Origin: Rhynchopus sp. YZ270_cl-10
Taxonomy: Eukaryota; Euglenozoa; Diplonemea; Diplonemida; Diplonemidae
NCBI GenBank assembly: GCA_964035575.1
Contig: OZ037867.1
Coordinates: 434,001 to 498,000 of the forward strand
DNA length: 64,000 nt
Reading direction: 5' to 3'
This document shows positions 31,141 through 41,270 of the stretch, piece after piece (the stretch's first letter is position 1; each line of letters opens with the position of its first letter). Made by a program: the position numbers and the translations under genes. The notes under the pieces are model-generated. The model worked only from the letters and a program-made list of their open reading frames with translations. It searched no databases and had not been told where the DNA came from.

Positions 31141-33246
31141 TCAGTGCTGGTTCAGCAGGTGTCCGGAGAAAGTCTTGAACATATCCAGGAGGCCGGCCTT
31201 GGGGAGTTCTTCCATGAGTCTCCACACATCCTCGGGCTGGTCACGCAGCTGCAGGAAGAGGGGGTGTGAGAGGTGAAGGTCTTTTTTTTTTTTTTTTTTT
31301 TTTTTTGTGTCAAATCGCCTCAGGACCCGCTAGGGGAACCTGAGGTCCACTCCACGGAGTGTTGTTGGGGAAACTGTGAGCATAAAATAGGGATGTAAAG
31401 CATACCTTGTCAAGGAAGGTCTTGGCGAGGAGCACCTTCGCAGTGTCGCTGAGGGAGTGCACCTCATGCTTGACAGACAGCACGTACAGCTCCAAGCAGT
31501 TCTGCGGGGTCACGTACGCCTCTGCCTCACGCTTGAGCTCTGGGTTGTTCAGCTCAAGCTCGTTGTCCATCTTCAGCGTCAGGGTGATCAACTCGGGTGT
31601 CACCTGGTCACCTGCCTCAGACTCGAGGGTACCACGGTACACACTCTCAAAGAAGTACCGGAAGGTCGAGTCATCGAAGGCGTATTGCTCTTCAGATGGG
31701 AATTGGTAGGATGAACCCTGAAAGATGATGGGTTTTTGATAGGTTTCAAACGGATGCGAGATGCAGGGTGAGAAGGGGAAGGGGAAGGGAAGAGTAAGGG
31801 GAGAGGGGGGCTGTGCATACCTCCCAGTGTTGTGTCTGCTGTGCCCGGTTCATGAGCACAACCTTGTGGAGTGGGAGGCTGGTCCCCCCTGGGAGGATGA
31901 CCTCCATGTCCGAGAAGGTGGTCCCCATCTTGGAGAGGGTGTTCAAGTCTTGCGAGAGAGTGCGCTCCGTGATGGAAGGGTTGAAGGTGATCTCACCAAG
32001 GTCCGCCTGTTAGATGGATATTTTTTTTTCGAGGCTTTCCACAAATCACAGTTTTTTCACATCAACATACCTTTGACCGCATGATCAACGACAGCTTGCG
32101 GTTGACTCTTCCGGGGATGTTTTCGAAACGGTCGTCTTGGATGAGTTCATCATAGTTCTGTGTCAGGACACGCAGGAAGATGAGCTGCAGGGGTGAGTCG
32201 TCCTGGTCTGTGAGGACATCGAGAACGGTGGGGTTGACCATGAGGTCGAGGATGTTCTTCCCGGAGATGAGGGGCTGGACAAGCTCAAGGCATTTCTTCG
32301 CGAGGGCAACGAAGCCGTGCTCTGCTGCCAGCTGGTAGACCTCGATGAAGGTCTCCGGCTCCAGGCGTCCTTCTGGTACTTCTTCACTGTAGACGTAGCG
32401 CAAAAAGATGTCGAACACCATCTTCGTAATCCGGTCTGAAAGTGTCACCAGGTCTGTGTCCATATCGCTTTCAAAGTATTTAGGGCAACGTACACTGATA
32501 ATGCATTTGTGTGCCCGGATGTGCTCTCCAGAGGACAACTCAAAGGTCATGTTGCTGAACTCTTCGTCAGGCCACTGGAGACGTGCGTTGACTGCAGGAC
32601 GTTGTGTATGCGATTTGGAGGGTTTTGGAAGCTGCCCGAAGACGTATGTACCGTCAACACCAGGGTCAATCACCTTGAGAAGGATTTCAATGCTGACACA
32701 CGGAATGATCTCTCCCGGGTTGACCTCGAACTTCTCAATAAACCCGACATCGAGGTTCATAAGACGGTCCATCTGGATGAAGTGGTGCAGACCCCACGCG
32801 GAGCCCGGCTTTTTGAAGTGGCAGTGGAAGTTCTTTCCCTTCGACTTCTCATGATCACGGTTCATGATGTTAATCTTGAAGTGCCCATACGTCCCAGCAG
32901 GATGCGTGTGAACACACTGAAGATGCACTGCCAAGTACACCACTCCGTTCTGCTGGTCCGTTCTCTGTTGTAAATGCATCCTCCATGGAACCTGAGCCAC
33001 GGTGAACTCATCGGAATACTTGGAGTTCACGGTGTCCAGCTCGCGGATTTCGACCAATGGGCACCGATACCGCCAAAGCGCACACTTAGGCTCCAGCTCC
33101 TCAACAAGCGTCATACCAAGCCCATCTGCAGAGTACCCCTGCTTGCTTCTCGCAGGTGAGTTGTATCCTCCGTACGGTGAGTACGCTGCCCCTGTCTCCA
33201 TCGACATTCTACCGTGTTGCATCATGGGACTTTCCATGTAACCCAT
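31141..33246 (-). CDS. MATH-BTB-BACK-BTB protein, four exons
   Basis: Exons 32071..33246, 31821..32006, 31406..31717 and 31141..31248 are joined by introns of 64, 103 and 157 bp, all phase 0 with GTATGT or GTATGC donors. The product has 593 residues. A Met/Gly/Tyr-rich leader (1-45) precedes a MATH (TRAF-like) domain (about 70-193, FHCHFKKPGS...FIEKFEVNPG) and a BTB domain (about 228-325, FELSSGEHIRAHKCIISVRC). A BACK-like helical region (326-392) follows, then a second, diverged BTB starting near 422 (FSDMEVILPGGTSLPLHKVV) with its own helical tail. MATH-BTB proteins of the SPOP type are cullin-3 substrate adaptors, with MATH binding the substrate; that role is inferred. The second BTB could give tandem dimerisation. 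The last intron carries a T22 run (plus strand) and a CCTCAGG/CCTGAGG hairpin. The start is set by a pyrimidine tract ending CTCTCAG two bases upstream. Confidence 0.82.
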
Positions 33247-33248
33247 GC

Positions 33249-33302
33249 CTGAGAGGGTGTGGGAGGAGGGAGGAGGGAGAGGAAAAAGAGAAATAAAAAA
33301 AG
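33249..33302 (-). promoter_or_regulatory. strong acceptor-like pyrimidine tract before the MATH-BTB gene
   Basis: About 50 nt of almost pure C/T ends in CTCTCAG, two bases before the ATG at 33246. The next gene upstream ends only about 170 bp away, leaving little room for an upstream cis exon. It is therefore the best trans-splice-acceptor candidate in the window. Confidence 0.55.
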
Positions 33303-33414
33303 TTGGTCCATTTTGTGTAATCATACTTTAGGGGAGGGGAAATGAAGGGAAGGGACCAAAAAAAACAAACAGTTTTATGACCAAATGTGCCCTGTAAAGG
33401 GGTTAAAAAAAAGA

Positions 33415-34149
33415 CTAAACAAAGAGGGGTGCAATGGTCCCCCAGATGTGCTCCGGCTGCTGTGTGATGTCGACAGCGTGGAGCTTTCCGAGCGCAGTGT
33501 AGTATTCGAGAACGGGTCGTGTCTTTTCGTGGTAGGTAGCTAGGCGTGTCTCGATGCATTCAGGTGAGAAGTCTGTTCGGATCGTGTCTGCCGCAATCTC
33601 CCCCATGCGTTCACGGAGGAATTTATCTGGCGCTTCGAGCGAAAGAACGAATGTACATTCACAGACCTCTCTCTCAAAGAGCATTGCATGCGTAAGATCA
33701 CGAGGAAATCCGTCAATGAGAATTGTCTTCGTTTGATTCAACTTCGCAATCTCACGCTTCAATATCCCTATCGTGATATGCCCTGGGACGAGCTCACATG
33801 CTTGAACACATTTAGCGATGACGTGACCATGTTCTGTTCCTTCGCGCACCTCGTCGCGAAGAAGGTCGCCAGCACTAAGGTGAACTGCACCATATTCATC
33901 AACGATGCGAGAGCACTGCACACCTTTACCACACCCAGGTCCCCCGAGAACGAAGACTACGTGAGGCCGTTCGGCGTCGGTTGTGACGCCGTCTCGTATC
34001 TCTTGAAGGCGCTTGATGACGTAGTCCACCGGCTGGTTCGGTTTGTGCTGGACAAGCTCTGCGGTCAGCTCCTCCAGCAAGGAGTGCATCCTGTGCTCTG
34101 CAAGGAAGCCCTTTGCGCTAGCCAGTTTTCGTGCCTTTTCATTGCTCAT
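33415..34149 (-). CDS. adenylate/nucleoside-monophosphate kinase with N-terminal RIIa/Dpy-30-like docking domain
   Basis: The protein has 244 residues. Residues 14-51 (FLAEHRMHSLLEELTAELV, then KPNQPVDYVIKRLQEI) match the helix-turn-helix pattern of RIIa/Dpy-30 dimerisation-docking domains. The kinase core follows: P-loop GGPGCGKG at 69-76, the NMP-binding segment HLSAGDLLRDE, DGFPRD at 146-151, and a short lid with R-x-D and ETRLATYHEKT. It transfers phosphate between ATP and a nucleoside monophosphate; the short lid suits AK1 or UMP-CMP kinases, and base specificity is not readable. In other protists and in sperm, a docking extension places adenylate kinase in the flagellum, so an axonemal role is inferred, fitting the SHIPPO gene nearby. 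A C-rich tract ending CATAG lies four bases before the start. Confidence 0.82.
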   Translation of the reverse strand: MSNEKARKLASAKGFLAEHRMHSLLEELTAELVQHKPNQPVDYVIKRLQEIRDGVTTDAERPHVVFVLGGPGCGKGVQCSRIVDEYGAVHLSAGDLLRDEVREGTEHGHVIAKCVQACELVPGHITIGILKREIAKLNQTKTILIDGFPRDLTHAMLFEREVCECTFVLSLEAPDKFLRERMGEIAADTIRTDFSPECIETRLATYHEKTRPVLEYYTALGKLHAVDITQQPEHIWGTIAPLFV

Positions 34150-34153
34150 GGTG

Positions 34154-34182
34154 CTATGGGGGGGTAGGTGGTGTGGATGGGT
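34154..34182 (-). promoter_or_regulatory. acceptor-like tract before the adenylate kinase gene
   Basis: The minus strand reads CCATCCACACCACCTACC..CATAG and then CACCATG. It is a candidate trans-splice acceptor. Confidence 0.4.
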
Positions 34183-34249
34183 CCTAGTTTTTTGGAGGGA
34201 TTTTAAAAATAAGACTTGAGATAAACCTAAGTCAGTGAGTGACTATTGC

Positions 34250-34530
34250 GTAGGTGGTATTCTGTTGTGTTCCTGTTTGTTTGTTACCTACTGTCGTAAA
34301 GATCTGCACTCAATGTCGTCCACAGCCACACTGCATAAAAAGAGTTCCGATGGTTGAGAGGGTTATGCAGAAGAGGTGGTGTCTTGCCTTCTACCTGGTC
34401 GTCCTACTCAGACGTTTACTTGCTCTGGAGGTGCAGATGTAACATCGCATTCACCAGATAGCATTACAGTGAGCTTTTGAAGGTGTGATGAACACAGGAA
34501 ACGGGGATTAAAAGAGGGGTGCATTTTGTA
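34250..34530 (-). repeat. orphan 5' flank of the propeller array
   Basis: About 280 bp matches the flanks directly upstream of propeller genes 1-3 (36343, 40841, 42828) at very high identity. Here the gene that should follow at lower coordinates is missing; the adenylate kinase gene lies there instead. The spacer 34738-35393 also belongs to the array unit and shows no gene. Confidence 0.8.
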
Positions 34531-34556
34531 TCGTTATATTTTTCGTTTTTCCCTAA

Positions 34557-34737
34557 CGCGGAGTGTATTAAAAAACTAGACAAAAAGAAAGCCAACGTTC
34601 AGATCGTTGAATAACAGTATTTCCTCTTGAATCCTTTCACCTTGCGCCAAACAGAATTTAACCCCTATTTGGCTGCGTTCAACAAAAAAACACTGTTATT
34701 TTTGTTATCAAGATCATGATATTGTCTAGTTTTTTTC
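34557..34737. mobile_element. small element with AAAACTAGACAA inverted ends, copy 1
   Basis: It interrupts the array spacer, which continues undisturbed in the other copies from TTTTGTATCGTTAT to TTTTTTCAC. The ends read AAAAAACTAGACAA and TTGTCTAGTTTTTT. A second copy lies in inverted orientation at 46561..46757, sharing GAAAGCCAACGTTCAGATCG-like and CAAGATGAAAGG-like interior blocks. It is MITE-like with no coding content. Confidence 0.7.
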
Positions 34738-35393
34738 ACATTGTAGACAACCCATCGAGAGTGTTTAGTCACTTTGTTTGGGTTAAAAAACTTTCACAGA
34801 AAGCATTTGAGGGCTTTAACGTGACCCTCTGAAGAGCAAAATTGAATCGAAGAACAGACATCAGTAGCGCAGTGCACCAGATGCATGTGTTCTACCACAA
34901 ATAATAGAGAGCAAATAAATAAGTTGTCAAAACACACTGGAAAGGCACAACAGAAACAAGGAGGGGGGAATTCGGCACAGATTGGAAGATATCAAACGAA
35001 AAATCGAGGGCCAGAATACTACAGCTTTCAACCTTCCGCATAATATCCTCATACGCCGCATGCAGAAGAACACATCCTCATGTGAAGAAAACATATAGGA
35101 AGAATCAAACCAAAAGACAAACAACCAACACCATAGTCACAGTGTCCTGCCATGAGGTTCGCCTTCAATACAAATCTTCACACTCCACTGGAAAGGTACC
35201 CAGCAGAATCTCACAAAGTGGATCAAATAAAGAAAGGGAAAGACTGAAAAGGGGATAGATGAACATGTCACGTATATGATAACATAGGGGATTATGTGAA
35301 AAAATTGAAGCAGAAACTTATTTTTCTGGTATTTTTCAGGCACTATGTCACCAAAACATAAAGGGGAGAGGGAATTCATCGGTAGAAACACCT

Positions 35394-36332
35394 CTAGTTG
35401 GTCACATTGTACAGTCCCAACCCCTTCTCAAGACACCCCGTGTACAGGGTGTTGCCGTCCTCAGAAAGTGCTGCAGAAATGGACCCCAGGTTACCCGTGA
35501 AGGTCACAACGACGCGTACTGAGTCCCCCGACACGTCCAGCCACTCTGCGCCACCCTGGTCCACGACGATCACCTTGTTCTTTCCGTCTGTGACCACTTG
35601 CCCGCAAAAATCCATCTCCATGTTTGCCTCCAACACAGCTGCTGAGGGGTCTGTGATGTCGTATATCCAGAGCGGCTTCTCTGTTCCCACCATGCACACA
35701 GCAAGAGAGTTCCCTGCAATGCCAACGTCCGAGACAACTCCTGGAATGGACTGGTTCGCATACAACCCAGGCTCCTCAGGGTTGCTCATGTCCAACTTTA
35801 TGATGCCATAATACAAAGCACCAACGAAGACCTGTGTGCTGCTCTGGTACGCTCCATTGAACATCCCCAGAGAGTCGTGGAAGACAAGCACAGGGCTGTG
35901 AGGGGACTTCACGTTGATCACCGCCAGGCCCCTGTTCGAGGTCACATAGAGGAAGCCACGCTCAGAGTCGAGGGTGACGCTGTCGACAACCCCTTGTTCA
36001 TAAAGAACAGGAGACAGATCAAGTGTCGCAACCTCCATTGAGATGCTGGTTGTCTCCACGACTGTCAGGTTGGTTGCCTGCAGGAGGTAGGCGTAGTGGC
36101 GTGCACTGTCGACTGCCATTGCCACCACCTTCACAAATGCGTTCTTCTGCACAACCTCCTTCCGCTCAACGTCCACAGCGTGCACTCCATTAGCACACCC
36201 CACCAGCACCCTCTTCACGTCTGCTGCCTCTGCCACTGCTGTACAGTTCGTGTCCCCCACCTCAATGAACCAAGGCAGACTGGCCGACACGACTGACGCA
36301 AACGCCATCACAAGGAAGAGACGTGCGGACAT
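35394..36332 (-). CDS. secreted LVIVD-type beta-propeller, paralogue 1
   Basis: From the ATG at 36332 the protein has 312 residues, with a signal peptide (MSARLFLVMAFASVVSAS). Five or more blade-like repeats each end in a strand resembling LVIVD plus a turn: GLAVINVKSPHSP, GIIKLDMSNPEEP, PLWIYDITDPS, AEWLDVSGD, GLGLYNVTN. LVIVD-repeat proteins fold as beta-propellers in secreted or surface proteins; partners are unknown. There is no membrane anchor. The frame is open further upstream (to 36404), but the signal peptide fixes the internal start. It is one of four tandem paralogues with nearly constant N- and C-terminal thirds and a variable middle. The leader CACAACAGCACACAATG is shared with copies 2 and 3. 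Confidence 0.8.
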   Translation of the reverse strand: MSARLFLVMAFASVVSASLPWFIEVGDTNCTAVAEAADVKRVLVGCANGVHAVDVERKEVVQKNAFVKVVAMAVDSARHYAYLLQATNLTVVETTSISMEVATLDLSPVLYEQGVVDSVTLDSERGFLYVTSNRGLAVINVKSPHSPVLVFHDSLGMFNGAYQSSTQVFVGALYYGIIKLDMSNPEEPGLYANQSIPGVVSDVGIAGNSLAVCMVGTEKPLWIYDITDPSAAVLEANMEMDFCGQVVTDGKNKVIVVDQGGAEWLDVSGDSVRVVVTFTGNLGSISAALSEDGNTLYTGCLEKGLGLYNVTN

Positions 36333-36342
36333 TGTGTGCTGT

Positions 36343-36695
36343 TGTGTAGGTGGTATTCTGTTGTGTTCCTGTTTGTTTGTTACCTCTGTCATAAAGATCT
36401 GCACTCAACGTCGTCCACAGCCACACTGCATAAAAAGAGTTCCGATGGTTGAGAGGGTTATGCAGAAGAGGTGGTGTCTTGCCTTCTACCTGGTCGTCCT
36501 ACTCAGACGTTTACTTGCTCTGGAGGTGCAGATGTAACATCGCATTCACCAGATAGCATTGCAGTGAGCTTTTGAGGGTGTGATGAACACAGGAAACGGG
36601 GATTAAAAGAGGGGTGCATTTTGTATCGTTATCTTCTTTTTTTTCACGTTGTGGACAACCCATCGAGAGTGTTTAGTCACTTTGTTTGGGTTAAT
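36343..36695 (-). repeat. array 5' flank, copy for paralogue 1
   Basis: It is the same unit as 34250..34530 plus the beginning of the spacer (GTTGTGGACAACCC... to ...TTAATATAC). Array homology stops at about 36700, where unrelated DNA begins. Confidence 0.8.
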
Positions 36696-36696
36696 A

Positions 36697-36871
36697 TACT
36701 TTCTGTTCGACTGAACAGAAGGTAGTATAGGTGCAATATAATCCCTGCCGTAACCGTACAAAATATGGACCGTAACAATGGTCCAACTTATATTTTTCGC
36801 CAAATAGTCCATATTTAAGTACGGTCCATGTATACTACGGTTACAGTACTTTCTATTCGCCTGAATAGAAT
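36697..36871. mobile_element. foldback element with nested palindromes
   Basis: It is bracketed by hairpins TTCTGTTC-GACT-GAACAGAA (36701..36720) and TTCTATTC-GCCT-GAATAGAA (36851..36870). Inside, GTAACCGTA (36750) pairs with TACGGTTAC (36836), and ATGGACCGTA (36765) pairs with TACGGTCCAT (36820). It lies exactly where array homology breaks off. It has no coding content. Confidence 0.6.
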
Positions 36872-37276
36872 AGGGTGCACTAAATGCATCCAAACTTTTT
36901 TTTTTTTTTACTTTATGTGGATTGTTTTGTTTCTGATAGTGACGTGTACTCGTTTTTTTTTTTTTTTGTTTTTTTTTTTGTTTATTGAGGTTACAGTCAG
37001 TAAATTTTACTTCTTAAAAATAGCATTACCCTCGTTGGTACGGATTATATGGGCCAACAGTACAAAGAAGGACCAGGATACAGCCAGTACATTTTACCGT
37101 TCCTTGTACTAAATGTAGCTTTTAACAGTGCGAATACGAATTCTGGGCTGGCTCTTGTCTCCGTGGTATTGAGCTGCCTGCTCTTCCACCACCTCGAGGA
37201 AAACCTGCGGCAGCCAACTCATCAGTAGCAGCAAGGGTTTAAAAGATTGAGCGAAAAAAAAAAGAAAAGTTTATAA

Positions 37277-37309
37277 GATGATCCTAAGCCTCTCGTGCTT
37301 AGTCACCTT
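37277..37309 (+). repeat. dispersed hairpin repeat R1
   Basis: GATGATCCTAAGC-CTCTCGT-GCTTAGTCACCTT, identical to 11331..11363 and flanked by A-rich runs on both sides. Confidence 0.8.
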
Positions 37310-37334
37310 AAAAAAAGAAAAAAAAAGAGGGTGA

Positions 37335-37399
37335 AGTTATTGATGCAGGCACCTCCGACTGACCACGTACGATGCCAGCCAGCCGGATGAAAGCATAAG
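37335..37399 (+). repeat. dispersed repeat R5
   Basis: GTTATTGATGCAGGCACCTC, CGACTGACCACGTACG, GCCAGCCAGCCGGATGAAAG. Confidence 0.75.
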
Positions 37400-37756
37400 T
37401 ACCCATGTACTGCATTTCCCTGAACGCAATAATCTCCAAAATAGAAACTAACTTCGGGTTCTGAATGAAGAACAACTTTTTCGTTTATCGCTCCGCAAGC
37501 TTGATGTGTTTTTTCGCTGAAGTGTGTGTTCTATGAGTGAGAAAACACAAGCTGGCGGGCACGCACCTTCCGTCGTTTCTATTTCCTATTTGTCAAGTAG
37601 CTTGATTTACAAAACAGGCCTCAGCCTAACTCCCGGGCCTCAGCCAAAACCATCGACCCATTTGAAAAAAAAAAAAAGAGAGAGAAAAAAGTGATTTTAC
37701 TAGTGCTTCCCGAGCTTTCTCCGCTGACAAGCTAGTCACAGGAAGAAGAAGATCAA

Positions 37757-38033
37757 AACCCGGTCGAGCCCACCCCAGCTCAAGTTGGGGGCCTCCGGCG
37801 GAATGTGAGAGTTCCTCGGTTATCCAACGGAGGCGTTCGGCACTTCATTGATATTTGCACCAGGCACACATGGTGCGCGAATTATCAGTAACCTCAGTAC
37901 ATTTACAAAAGAAGCCACGGTACGCAACATTTCAAAAAATTGCGCTTGAAATTGCACATTTTTACTGCCAAACTATGTCATGGGAAGGGTGTGATGCAAG
38001 CTTGCGCCGCAGGCGCACGGTACGCTACTTTTT
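37757..38033 (-). repeat. repeat R6, long copy
   Basis: About 280 bp matches 61661..61950 in reverse orientation. It runs from the GGTCGAGCC and CTCCGGCGGAA blocks through GAAGCCACGGTACGCAAC to TTGCGCCGCAGGCGCACGG. On the plus strand of 61661 both ends carry GCGTACCGTG in direct orientation, and TGCGCC-GCA-GGCGCA is a perfect hairpin. Confidence 0.75.
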
Positions 38034-38174
38034 TCCTTTCGCCATGCTGCATACTTCCTTTTCCTTCGACGTTTGACCAATTGAGTCCGGCTCGATGGTA
38101 TCTCAAAAAATTCCCCATCACCCCCTACCGGGTTGATGGTATCCCAAAAAAAAATACGCCGGGTCAACCCGGTA

Positions 38175-38282
38175 CCCATCGACCCATCGACCCGGGTATC
38201 CGGGTCGATGGGTTGATGGGTCGATGGAAAAAAAAAAAAAAAAATGGCCAAAAACATGGGTTGATGGGTCGATGGGTCGATG
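38175..38282. repeat. GGGTCGAT minisatellite with a 20-bp palindrome
   Basis: CCCATCGACCCATCGACCCG (38175..38194) faces its near-perfect complement at 38201..38220 (19 of 20 paired). Further GATGGGTC units follow at 38256-38282 after an A-run. Confidence 0.75.
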
Positions 38283-38332
38283 TTAGGCTGGGGCCTGTTA
38301 CAAAACTTTTCAGGGAAATAGCTCCATATACC

Positions 38333-38356
38333 GAATTATGCGACATCGCATAATTC
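38333..38356. repeat. perfect 11-bp palindrome
   Basis: GAATTATGCGA-CA-TCGCATAATTC. Related GCATAATTC sequence occurs at 38933. Confidence 0.8.
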
Positions 38357-39224
38357 TGGATTTTTGGGGGGGGAAAAAAAAAAAAAAAAAAGAGGGATTT
38401 CTGGGCACTTTTGGGGGCCCCTCGCCCGACCCCCAGATCTCCCAAATGACTGGAATGATGGAATCTTAAAATTTTCGCTCGCTGCGTTTGCAGAGGTACC
38501 GTACCCCTTATTTTTTTTTGCCTGCGGCGCCATTTTCCTTTTTTGCTCCGCAAAAAAGGGTTTGTTGAGTGGCTGTGTGGTTGTAAACCAGCATTTTTAC
38601 ACCGTACCCTATTTTTTTTTCGCCTGCGGCGCCATTTATTTTTCCCCCACACGGTTAGTGGAACGTAAGGTGCAAGACCAAGCTCCGTAATAAAGGATTA
38701 CATTCCGTTGTTTTTTGTTATCTCGCAATTTGACCTTTCGCCTCTCCACTCAGGGAGGCTTGCGCGAAGCGCACAACGACCGCTTTCGACCTTGCGTTGA
38801 CGCTTCCACACACACTAAAAATCACCTGTTGGGTGGTGGTGTTGCGGGGCACGGTTGGGTGAGTGAACGACGTGACACTTTCCGCTCACAAAGTAGTGTG
38901 CGTAAAAAAATTTTTCGTTTTCGCATAATTCCTGATTTTGGAGGAAAACCAAGCTATTTCCCTGTACAAAACAACCAGGGCCTTCAACGTGTCGAAGTTA
39001 AGCCTTAACTTCGACAACTTTTTTATTTTGGTTTTTTTTTTTGTAGAAGTTCGACAAATCTAAAAAAAATATGGGATTTTGGCAAAATCCTTTTATCTCT
39101 GACCGAGTTACAGGGTGGTCCACGGGAGAAACTCGGTTCAGGGTTTTAACTTTAACATTCTCCTGTGATCCACTGTGACCATTTGGACGGAGCTCGTAGA
39201 ACTCAACGAGGAGTGAGCCAGGCA

Positions 39225-39390
39225 AAAGTAGCGTACCGTGCGCCTGCGGCGCAAGCAGGCATCCCACCCTTCCCATGCCATAGTTTGGCTGTAAATAAAG
39301 CGCCATGGTATGTGCAATATTTGAAATGTTGCGTACCGTGGCTTCGCCAGGGACCTTTGTTGTTATAAATGTACTGAGCTTACTGATAAG
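39225..39390 (+). repeat. repeat R6, partial copy
   Basis: AAAAGTAGCGTACCGTGCGC, CTGCGGCGCAAG, then TTGCGTACCGTGGCTTCGCC and TTATAAATGTACTG. It lacks the distal third of the long copies. Confidence 0.75.
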
Positions 39391-39539
39391 ACAGGTATAC
39401 CCACTACGGCTTGTGGATCACCAGTGGCTACAAAGCTACCAATGCTGCTTGTGTTGAAATACACGTGTGTGGGACAGTTTTCAAAAATGACCAAAACCTA
39501 TATAAACCCCCTGAGAGCTTCTCCCTGTGATTTGCTGCA

Positions 39540-39564
39540 CCCGCGCGCGCGAAGCGCGCGCGGG
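39540..39564. repeat. perfect 11-bp GC hairpin with GAA loop
   Basis: CCCGCGCGCGC-GAA-GCGCGCGCGGG. It is a potential Z-DNA or cruciform site with the GCGAAGC apex. Confidence 0.85.
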
Positions 39565-39889
39565 CTCGGGGAGGTCTTTTTTTTTTTTTTTTTTTTACTT
39601 CGACAAAACTGTGGACAGGCTTTGTCGATGGTTGAAGGCCCTGAAAACAACAAAAAAAAAAAAAAAAAAAAAAACACACGGGTTGGGAGGGATGGGAGTG
39701 GGAATTTTCGACTATAGTTTTATAAAATTGACTTCTTCTTTGTTTTTCCATATTTTTTTGGGGGAAACAGCAATGTACTTTTTATGTTTGTTCATATTGT
39801 CTACTTCTCGTAATTTAGATGTAAAGGTAAAGTACGCGCATTAAAAGAAAACATAGGGGGGGAGAGGGAATTCATCGGTAGAAACACCT

Positions 39890-40831
39890 CTAGTTGGTCA
39901 CATTGTACAGTCCCAACCCCTTCTCAAGACACCCCGTGTACAGGGTGTTGCCGTCCTCAGAAAGTGCTGCAGAAATGGACCCCAGGTTGCCTGTGAAGGT
40001 CTTAACGACGCGTACCGAATCCCCCGACACGTCCAGCCACTCTGCGCCACCCTGGTCCACGACGATCACCTTGTTCTTCCCGTCGGTGACCACTTCCCCG
40101 CAAAAATCAGTCTCCACGTTTGCATCCAACACAGGTGACGGGGCAATTGTGATGTCGTATATCCAGAGCGGCTTCTCTGTTCCCACCATGCACACAGCAA
40201 GAGAGTTCCCTGCAAGGCCAACGTCCGAGACAACTCCCGGAATGGACTGGTTCCCAATAAACACAACCTGGTTAAAAGGGTTGCTCACGTCGTACATAGC
40301 CACACCACCCTGCACACCACCAGCGAAGACCTGTGTGCTGCTCTGGTACGCCCCGCTTAACAATGCCAGGCGGAAGAGGAACCACGCCGGGTTGAGAACG
40401 GACTGCACGTTGATCACCACCACACCCCTGGTAGTGGTCACATAGAGGAAGCGACGTGCAGAGTTGTAGCTGGCGCCTTGGACAATCCCTCCACCCTGAA
40501 AAACAGGAGACAGGTCAAGTGTTGCAACCTCCGTTGAGATGTTGGTTGTCTCCACGACTGTCAGGTTGGTTGCCTGCAGGAGGTAGGCGTAGTGGCGTGC
40601 ACTGTCGACTGCCATTGCCATCACCTCCTTCATAAATGCGTTCTTCTGCACAACCTCCTTCCGCTCAACGTCCACAGCGTGCACTCCATTAGCACACCCC
40701 ACCAGCACCCTCTTCACGTCTGCTGCCTCTGCCACTGCTGTACAGTTCGTGTCCCCCACCTCAATGAACCAAGGCAGACTGGCCGACACGACTGACGCAA
40801 ACGCCATCACAAGGAAGAGACGTGCGGACAT
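39890..40831 (-). CDS. secreted LVIVD-type beta-propeller, paralogue 2
   Basis: The protein has 313 residues with the same signal peptide and architecture as paralogue 1. The blade region around residues 110-190 is the most divergent of the four (GVVVINVQSVLNPAWFLFRL; GGVAMYDVSNPFNQVVFIG) while flanking blades are nearly unchanged. The CDS starts at the internal ATG with the signal peptide, the same point as in copies 1, 3 and 4. Its downstream spacer is the long replaced segment. The function is inferred only from the repeat family. Confidence 0.8.
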   Translation of the reverse strand: MSARLFLVMAFASVVSASLPWFIEVGDTNCTAVAEAADVKRVLVGCANGVHAVDVERKEVVQKNAFMKEVMAMAVDSARHYAYLLQATNLTVVETTNISTEVATLDLSPVFQGGGIVQGASYNSARRFLYVTTTRGVVVINVQSVLNPAWFLFRLALLSGAYQSSTQVFAGGVQGGVAMYDVSNPFNQVVFIGNQSIPGVVSDVGLAGNSLAVCMVGTEKPLWIYDITIAPSPVLDANVETDFCGEVVTDGKNKVIVVDQGGAEWLDVSGDSVRVVKTFTGNLGSISAALSEDGNTLYTGCLEKGLGLYNVTN

Positions 40832-40840
40832 TGTGTGCTG

Positions 40841-41270
40841 TTGTGTAGGTGGTATTCTGTTGTGTTCCTGTTTGTTTGTTACCTCTGTCATAAAGATCTG
40901 CACTCAACGTCGTCCACAGCCACACTGCATAAAAAGAGTTCCGATGGTTGAGAGGGTTATGCAGAAGAGGTGGTGTCTTGCCTTCTACCTGGTCGTCCTA
41001 CTCAGACGTTTACTTGCTCTGGAGGTGCAGATGTAACATCGCATTCACCAGATAGCATTGCAGTGAGCTTTTGAAGGTGTGATGACACAGGAAACGGGGA
41101 TTAAAAGAGGGGTGCACTTTGTATCGTTATCTTCTTTTTTTTCACGTTGTGGACAACCCATCGAGAGTGTTTAGTCACTTTGTTTGGGTTAAAAAACTTT
41201 CACAGAAAGCATTTGAGGGCTTTAACGTGACCCTCTGAAGAGCAAAATTGAATCGAAGAACAGACATCAG
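40841..41270 (-). repeat. array 5' flank and spacer, copy for paralogue 2
   Basis: It matches 34250..34530 and 42828..43260. The spacer 40832-41872 shows no gene. A stretch at about 41655-41750 (CCTACCCTCATAAGG...) is absent from the other spacers. Confidence 0.75.

Larger units (their letters stand above)
36872..39846. other. 3-kb segment replacing the normal array spacer
   Basis: Other array spacers carry about 560 bp between the homology points found here at 36700 and 39847. In this spacer that interval is replaced by unrelated DNA with R1, R5 and two R6 copies, palindromes and long A/T runs. I see no gene. The open frames at 37940-38353 and 39424-39844 are repeats and homopolymers. Confidence 0.7.
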
